NCBI GenBank assembly: GCA_019242475.1
Contig: JAFAVK010000013.1
Span: 1-36,398 of the forward strand
From: Acidobacteriota bacterium
GTDB lineage: Bacteria > Acidobacteriota > Blastocatellia > Pyrinomonadales > Pyrinomonadaceae
Reading direction: 5' to 3'
DNA length: 36,398 nucleotides
Positions 32,286-36,398 of the stretch are shown in pieces. A program made the position numbers and the translations under genes. The notes under the pieces are model-generated. The model did no database searches. It had not been told where the DNA came from and was given only the letters and a program-made list of their open reading frames with translations. Numbering within the stretch: position 1 is the first letter of the stretch; every line of letters starts with the position of its first letter.

Positions 32286-33305
32286 TCAGCCGAGCCGCAG
32301 GAAATCGAGGGCGGAGCGCACGGCCGTCAGGGGGCTGTTGCGGTAGGCCGAGACTTCGTAGGGGCAGCCTATTTTGCAGCCCTTGCAGAAGTCCCACATG
32401 CGCGGCGACTGCTCGACGATCTTTCTCACCTCGGGCGAGTCGTAGATTTCGCGCAGCGACATCTCGGGCGCGCCGCGGTGCAGAGAGACGAAGGCGCAGG
32501 GGAACTGGATCGAGCCGTCGGGCCGCATGTTGACGAGGTGCGAGGCCGAGCGGCACGGGAACTTTTCGTTGAAGCCGTCGTCGCGGTAGAACTTGTAGTA
32601 GTCCGTGTAGAAGCGGACACACTTGTGCGCCCGCCGCAGTTCGAGCACGAAGGCGGCCACGCGGTCGAGCTCCTCCCGCCGCATCTCCACGTCCTCGGTC
32701 TTCCACGTCGTGCGCACGACGTTGTGCACGGCCTCGGTGTGCAGGAGGAAGCCGCGCTCCTCGCAGTACGCGGCGAGCGCCGGGAGGTCTTCGAGATTCT
32801 CGAGGTCTACGGCGGCGTTGATCTGGATGATGTTGTGTTCGAGCGCGCCCTTGATGTGGTCGAGGGCGGCGAGGATCGTCGGCAGCCCGTCGATCCCGCG
32901 CCGCTTGGCGAACTTCTCGCGGTCGAGCGTGTCGATGGAGACTTCGAGCTGGTCGAGCTTGACGCACGCCCCGGCGTACTTCTTCAGGGCGAGCCCGTTG
33001 GTCGGCATCGAGGTGTAGAAGCCGAGGCGGGCGGCCCACTCGATGTAGTCCGGCACGTTCGGGTTCATCAGGGGCTCGCCGCCCGAGAAGCTCCACGCGA
33101 AGACGCCGAACGCGGCCGCCTCGTCCATGCGCGCGAAGACCCGCTCGCGCACGGCGCGTTCCTCGGGCTGCTGGTTCTGCCAGATCGCGCAGTACCCGCA
33201 TTTCATGTTGCAGTGGAGCGTCGTCTCGAACATCACCATGAAGGGACGGTTAAAGCCGTGCCGCAACTGGCGTAGTCCGTTCCTCAGCATTAGGCTCTTC
33301 TTCAA
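32286..33305 (-). CDS. Radical SAM protein with SPASM-like C-terminus
   Basis: A protein of 339 residues from the ATG at 33305. The iron-sulfur motif is Cys-x3-Cys-x2-Cys (CNMKCGYC), then SFSGGEPLMNPNVPDY with the SAM-binding GGEP. The C-terminal part has more cysteines (FPCRSAS, QFPCAFVSL, and FCKGCKIGCPYEV), like a SPASM or twitch domain that binds additional clusters. The N-terminus (LRNGLRQLRHGFNRPFMVMFE) resembles radical SAM enzymes that act on lipids or cofactors, though the substrate cannot be read from sequence. It is the first gene of the minus-strand run and probably gives the product its unusual feature. There is no nearby short peptide gene that would suggest a RiPP precursor. 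Confidence 0.92.
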   Translation of the reverse strand: MKKSLMLRNGLRQLRHGFNRPFMVMFETTLHCNMKCGYCAIWQNQQPEERAVRERVFARMDEAAAFGVFAWSFSGGEPLMNPNVPDYIEWAARLGFYTSMPTNGLALKKYAGACVKLDQLEVSIDTLDREKFAKRRGIDGLPTILAALDHIKGALEHNIIQINAAVDLENLEDLPALAAYCEERGFLLHTEAVHNVVRTTWKTEDVEMRREELDRVAAFVLELRRAHKCVRFYTDYYKFYRDDGFNEKFPCRSASHLVNMRPDGSIQFPCAFVSLHRGAPEMSLREIYDSPEVRKIVEQSPRMWDFCKGCKIGCPYEVSAYRNSPLTAVRSALDFLRLG

Positions 33306-33616
33306 CGGGCCACTTCCTCTGTGTTAAGCCGCGCGATTCCGGGAGACGGGCGGGTCGGACTGATGAAGGCGCGGGCGTGAGGGTACGAAAGTGAAGATGA
33401 ACAGAAGATAAACGGGGGCGGCGGTTTCAGGGCGTAACCGCGCGGCGGGGGCCGGCGTCTTCGGAGAAGAGGGGTGAGCGTCTGAGGGGAGCGGGCGGCG
33501 GGCGGGCGGCTGCGACGCGGGGGATTTATTTTACATTCATCTGCCGCGGCGTAACATCCGCCATCCTCCCGCGCCTCGCCACTGGCTATAATGGCCGACA
33601 CCAAGGAGCGAAGGTC
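33306..33616. promoter_or_regulatory. Divergent promoter region between biosynthetic operon and two-component system
   Basis: This 311-base region must drive both the minus-strand operon and the regulator genes. An AT-rich island lies at about 33523-33541 inside otherwise GC-rich DNA. I find no clear operator repeats. The half nearest 33306 shows nothing that I can name. Confidence 0.45.
33587..33592 (+). promoter_or_regulatory. Candidate -10 element of the response-regulator promoter
   Basis: TATAAT, an exact sigma-70 -10 consensus, stands 24 bases before the TTG start at 33617. There is no recognisable -35 hexamer about 17 bases upstream, so this promoter may rely on an activator, or the match may be by chance. 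AAGGAG at 33603-33608 is the ribosome site that fixes the TTG start. Confidence 0.4.
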
Positions 33617-34306
33617 TTGCGCATTCTGCTGGTCGAGGACGAGCCGAGCGCGGCTCTGATGATGGCGAAGGGATTGCGCGAGCAGACCTACGCCGTAGAC
33701 CTAGCCGAGGACGGCGACGGCGCGCTCTACCAGGCCGGGGTCAACGACTACGACCTGATCATCCTCGACATCATGCTGCCGGGCAAAGACGGCTTCGAGG
33801 TCTGCCGCGAGCTGCGCGCCGCGGGCTCCTCCGTCCCCGTGCTGATGCTGACGGCCCGCGACACGATAGACGACCGCGTCGAGGGGCTCGACACCGGCGC
33901 GGACGACTACCTCACCAAGCCCTTCGACTTCCGCGAGCTGCTGGCGCACATCCGCGCCCTGCTGCGGCGCGGCCAGGCGCTCAGGCCGGACGTGATCCGC
34001 GTGGACAGCCTTGAGATAGACACGAGGACGCGGCGGGTCGTGCGCGCGGGCCGGAGCATCTACCTCACCGCGAAGGAGTACGCGCTGCTCGAATACCTCG
34101 CGCGCCGCGCGGGCGAGGTCGTCTCGCGCGGCGACATCGCCGAGCACGTCTGGGACGAGAACTTCGACATCTTCTCGAACCTCATCGAGGTCTACGTCCA
34201 GCGCCTGCGCCGTAAGATCGACGACGGCTGCGGCACGAAGCTGCTGCACACGAGGCGCGGGGCCGGCTACGTCTTCGCGCCGGGGGGGCCGGAACTCGAT
34301 GCTTGA
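33617..34306 (+). CDS. OmpR/PhoB-family response regulator
   Basis: A protein of 229 residues starting at TTG 33617 (MRILLVEDE...), chosen because AAGGAG lies 8 bases upstream. The receiver domain shows the acidic pocket VEDE, the phospho-acceptor Asp51 in LIILDIMLPGKDGFE, Thr in LMLTARD and Lys in YLTKPFDFRELLA. The C-terminal winged-helix DNA-binding domain shows YLTAKEYALLEYLARRAGEV and VEVYVQRLRRKID-like sequence, with the final wing TRRGAGYVFA. The cognate kinase gene overlaps its end by 8 bases. It divides the divergent region with the glycolipid-type operon and converges with the polyphosphate kinase gene; either could be a target. Confidence 0.95.
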   Translation: MRILLVEDEPSAALMMAKGLREQTYAVDLAEDGDGALYQAGVNDYDLIILDIMLPGKDGFEVCRELRAAGSSVPVLMLTARDTIDDRVEGLDTGADDYLTKPFDFRELLAHIRALLRRGQALRPDVIRVDSLEIDTRTRRVVRAGRSIYLTAKEYALLEYLARRAGEVVSRGDIAEHVWDENFDIFSNLIEVYVQRLRRKIDDGCGTKLLHTRRGAGYVFAPGGPELDA

Positions 34307-35723
34307 TTCGGTGCGCGTACGTCTGACGCTCTGGTACGTCGGCGTGCTGGCGCTGGTGCTCGTCGGCCTCAGCGCCGCCCTGTACGCGATGGTCTCGCGC
34401 AGCCTCTACGCAGACCTGGACGACAACCTGCGGCTCTCGCTTGAGACCGTCGCCGTCAAACTCGTGCGCGAGCTGGGGGAGGGGACGCCGGAGCGCCCGG
34501 CCGCCCTCGACGCGATTAACGAACTCTCGACCCGCGAGGCCGCCGCGGTCTACAGCGCCTCGGGCGCGCTCGTCGCCGAGCAGCCCGCGCAGGGCGGCAT
34601 CCACGCGCGCCCGCCCGCGCGCGACTCCTTACGGGCCGGCGACATTCACCTCGAAACCGAGACTCAGCGCGCGGGGGGCGACCTCGTCACCCGCCGCGTC
34701 GCCTCGCAGAGCGTTCAGGTCTCGGCGCAGAACGGCCCCTACGTGTTGGTGGTCAGCGCCTCCTTCGAGCCCGTGACGGACGAGCTGGGCGACATCCGCG
34801 AACTGCTCTACGTCATCGTGCCGGCGTCGCTCTTGCTCTCGGGCTTAGGCGGTTGGTTTCTCGCGCGCAGGAGCCTCTCACCGGTGGTGGCGATGTCGGA
34901 GCGAGCGCACCGCATCGGCGCGGAGAACCTCGAACAGCGCCTGCCCGTCGGCAACCCGCGCGACGAGCTGGGGCGTCTGGCCTCGACCTTCAACGAGCTG
35001 CTCGCGCGCCTCAACGAGTCCTTCTCGTACCAGCGCCGCTTCATGGCCGACGCCTCGCACGAACTGCGCACGCCGCTCTCCGTCATGAGAACCGCGACCG
35101 ACGTGACGCTCGAACGCGAGGGGCGGGCGGAGGGCGAGTACCGCGACGCGCTGAAGATCATTGACGAGCAGACGCGCCGCCTCTCGCGCATCGTCGAGGA
35201 CATGTTCACGCTCGCGCGCGCCGACGTGGGCCGCCAGGGCTTGCGGCCGTGCGACTTCTACCTGGACGAGCTGGTGATGGAGGCCGCCCGCGCGGCGGGC
35301 GTGCTCGCCGCGCACAAGGGCGTCGAGGTCATGGTCGCGCCGGCCCCGGAGACCCCCTTCCACGGCGACGAGGGGCTCTTGCGCCAGATGCTCCTGAACC
35401 TCCTCGACAATGCCGTCAAGCACACGCCCGGCGGCGGCTCGGTTCACATCCGGCTCGCGCGCTCCTACGCGTCGCTCACCATCACCGTCAGCGACACGGG
35501 CACGGGCATCCCCGCCGAGGCGCAGCCGCACATCTTCGAGAGGTTCTACCGCGTGGACAAGGCGCGCTCGCGGGCCGAGGCCGCCCACGCGGCGGGCAGC
35601 GGGGCCGGGCTCGGCCTCTCCATCGCCCGCTGGATCGCCGAGGCGCACGGCGGCCGCCTCGAGCTTGGAAGCTCAGAGGCGGCCGGCAGCACCTTCGTCG
35701 CATCTCTCCCTTCGGCGCTGTGA
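34299..35723 (+). CDS. Membrane sensor histidine kinase
   Basis: A protein of 474 residues; the ATG at 34299 overlaps the regulator stop by 8 bases, indicating coupled translation. Two membrane helices (about residues 8-30 and 165-188, LLYVIVPASLLLSGLGGWFL) flank a ~130-residue sensor region. Then come a HAMP domain (RRSLSPVVAMSERAHRIGAE), a HisKA dimerisation helix with phospho-acceptor His254 in DASHELRTPLS, and an ATPase domain with the N box (LLNLLDNAVKH), G1 (DTGTGIP), F box (IFERFYRVD) and G2 (GAGLGLSIAR). All needed residues are present. The layout is that of CusS/QseC-type kinases; the signal is unknown. Confidence 0.95.
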   Translation: MLDSVRVRLTLWYVGVLALVLVGLSAALYAMVSRSLYADLDDNLRLSLETVAVKLVRELGEGTPERPAALDAINELSTREAAAVYSASGALVAEQPAQGGIHARPPARDSLRAGDIHLETETQRAGGDLVTRRVASQSVQVSAQNGPYVLVVSASFEPVTDELGDIRELLYVIVPASLLLSGLGGWFLARRSLSPVVAMSERAHRIGAENLEQRLPVGNPRDELGRLASTFNELLARLNESFSYQRRFMADASHELRTPLSVMRTATDVTLEREGRAEGEYRDALKIIDEQTRRLSRIVEDMFTLARADVGRQGLRPCDFYLDELVMEAARAAGVLAAHKGVEVMVAPAPETPFHGDEGLLRQMLLNLLDNAVKHTPGGGSVHIRLARSYASLTITVSDTGTGIPAEAQPHIFERFYRVDKARSRAEAAHAAGSGAGLGLSIARWIAEAHGGRLELGSSEAAGSTFVASLPSAL

Positions 35724-35926
35724 AAGTCTTGCACCGTCCGAAGCCGGAGCCCCGTCTCTCCTATGCCCCTCCCGCCGCACCGCGGCTCGGCCGTTACGAA
35801 ATCCGCTCCGAGAACGGCGCCGGCCGCCGCTGGCGGGCAGGTCGCAAGGGTGGCTGAGCAAGGCTACCCGTTGATGCCGGCCGACCGCGGATGAGTTAAG
35901 GCCATGAAAACGGCCGCGTGTGTCTG

Positions 35927-36398
35927 CTACGGCGCGGGGGGGCCGTCGGCCGGCCAGAGGGTTTCGTCCTGGCTGTTGAAGGGCTCTGCGCCTTTGGCCG
36001 CCGCGAGCCGCGTGTATGAGCCGTCGGCGTTCAGGCGGCGCGCCTTCACGTTGTCGCGCAGGTACGCGTCGAGCAAGACCTCCCGCAGATACTTCCGCAG
36101 CCGCTCCTCTTTGACCGGCGCCACGGCCTCGACCCGCCGGTCGAGGTTGCGGTGCATCCAGTCGGCGCTGCCGACGTAGACCTCCTCCGCGCCGCCGTTC
36201 CGGAAGTAGAAGACGCGGCTGTGTTCAAGGAAGCGGCCGACGATCGAGCGGACGCGGATGTTCTCGGACACCCCCTCCAAGCCCGGCCGCAGCATGCACA
36301 CCCCGCGCACGATGAGGTCTATCGAGACGCCCGCGCGCGACGCGTCGTAGAGCGCGCCGATGACGCGAAGGTCTGTGAGGCTGTTGATCTTGGCGACG
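35927..36398 (-). CDS. ppk: Polyphosphate kinase 1, C-terminal end (partial)
   Basis: The frame is open to the window edge, so the N-terminal and central parts lie outside. The ~156 visible residues match the C-terminal catalytic part of PPK1, which makes polyphosphate from ATP: KINSLTDLRVIGALYDASRA, then GVSIDLIVRGVCMLRPGLEG, VSENIRVRSIVGRFLEHSRV and the closing VYVGSADWMHRNLDRRVEAV. This is a PLD-like fold in the family. It ends with a short tail after the catalytic core. It is convergent with the two-component genes, 200 bases away. In many bacteria ppk lies near phosphate-type (PhoBR) regulators, which fits but does not prove that role for the neighbouring pair. Confidence 0.95.
   Translation of the reverse strand, partial: VAKINSLTDLRVIGALYDASRAGVSIDLIVRGVCMLRPGLEGVSENIRVRSIVGRFLEHSRVFYFRNGGAEEVYVGSADWMHRNLDRRVEAVAPVKEERLRKYLREVLLDAYLRDNVKARRLNADGSYTRLAAAKGAEPFNSQDETLWPADGPPAP

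Noticed and set aside
27429..33305. Hopanoid side-chain operon (radical SAM, glycosyltransferase, deacetylase, aminotransferase resemble HpnH/I/K/O roles)
   Set aside because: The roles are alike, but the glycosyltransferases are MGDG-type, the radical SAM lacks HpnH-like sequence, and the deacetylase is NodB-type; no squalene-hopene cyclase is present.

Overview
The window is very GC-rich DNA with tightly packed genes and no rRNA, tRNA, CRISPR array or insertion sequence that I can see. The gene content points to a soil-type Acidobacteriota, possibly class Blastocatellia. The pointers are an ECF sigma factor paired with a Ser/Thr kinase carrying a C-terminal WD40/TolB-like propeller, PEGA- and TPR-rich secreted proteins, and abundant TTG/GTG starts. 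This placement is an inference; no marker gene here proves it.

Layout. 1-281: end of an EAL-domain c-di-GMP phosphodiesterase. 282-1156: mostly non-coding, holding a probable relic of a SWIM zinc-finger gene on the minus strand. 1157-3220: a subtilisin-like S8 protease, followed by a terminator-like hairpin. 3418-7093 (minus): an ECF sigma factor followed by a membrane Ser/Thr kinase with a beta-propeller. 7538-23811 (plus): a run of nine genes that looks like a GTPase-centred, conflict-type (defence or self-sensing) system. 23897-33305 (minus): nine tightly packed genes for making and exporting an unknown, probably glycolipid-like product. 33617-35723 (plus): an OmpR-type response regulator and its sensor kinase. 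35927-36398 (minus): the C-terminal end of polyphosphate kinase.

The plus-strand system is the highlight. In order it encodes: a trypsin-like protease fused to a phospholipase-D/nuclease domain with two intact HKD motifs; a Ser/Thr kinase with a C-terminal helical domain; a helical-repeat protein whose N-terminus carries the same helical domain (about 28 of 85 identical positions, no gaps, counted by eye); a vWA-like plus FGE/sulfatase-modifying-factor-like protein; a GAP1-like (GTPase-associated protein 1) protein; a zinc-ribbon/P-loop GTPase joined through a polyproline stretch and one membrane helix to an FGE-like domain; a large secreted coiled-coil/TPR protein; a secreted PEGA protein whose end is broken by frameshifts inside a 21-bp repeat; and an SseB-like protein. 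GAP1-like proteins, GTPases, vWA domains, FGE domains and shared effector-associated adaptor domains are hallmarks of predicted NTP-dependent bacterial conflict systems. My reading is that a GTPase/GAP1/vWA core senses or licenses a response, adaptor domains recruit the kinase, and the protease-PLD protein is the likely toxic effector. The mix of parts, the exported PEGA/TPR arm and the protease-PLD fusion may be a variant that has not been described.

The minus-strand cluster encodes, in transcription order, a radical SAM enzyme, an ABC exporter (ATPase and permease), two MGDG-synthase-like glycosyltransferases, a NodB-type deacetylase, a HAD phosphatase, a class III aminotransferase and a PaaK-like adenylate-forming ligase. 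Most junctions overlap or are a few bases apart, so they are probably one operon. The product cannot be deduced from sequence alone.
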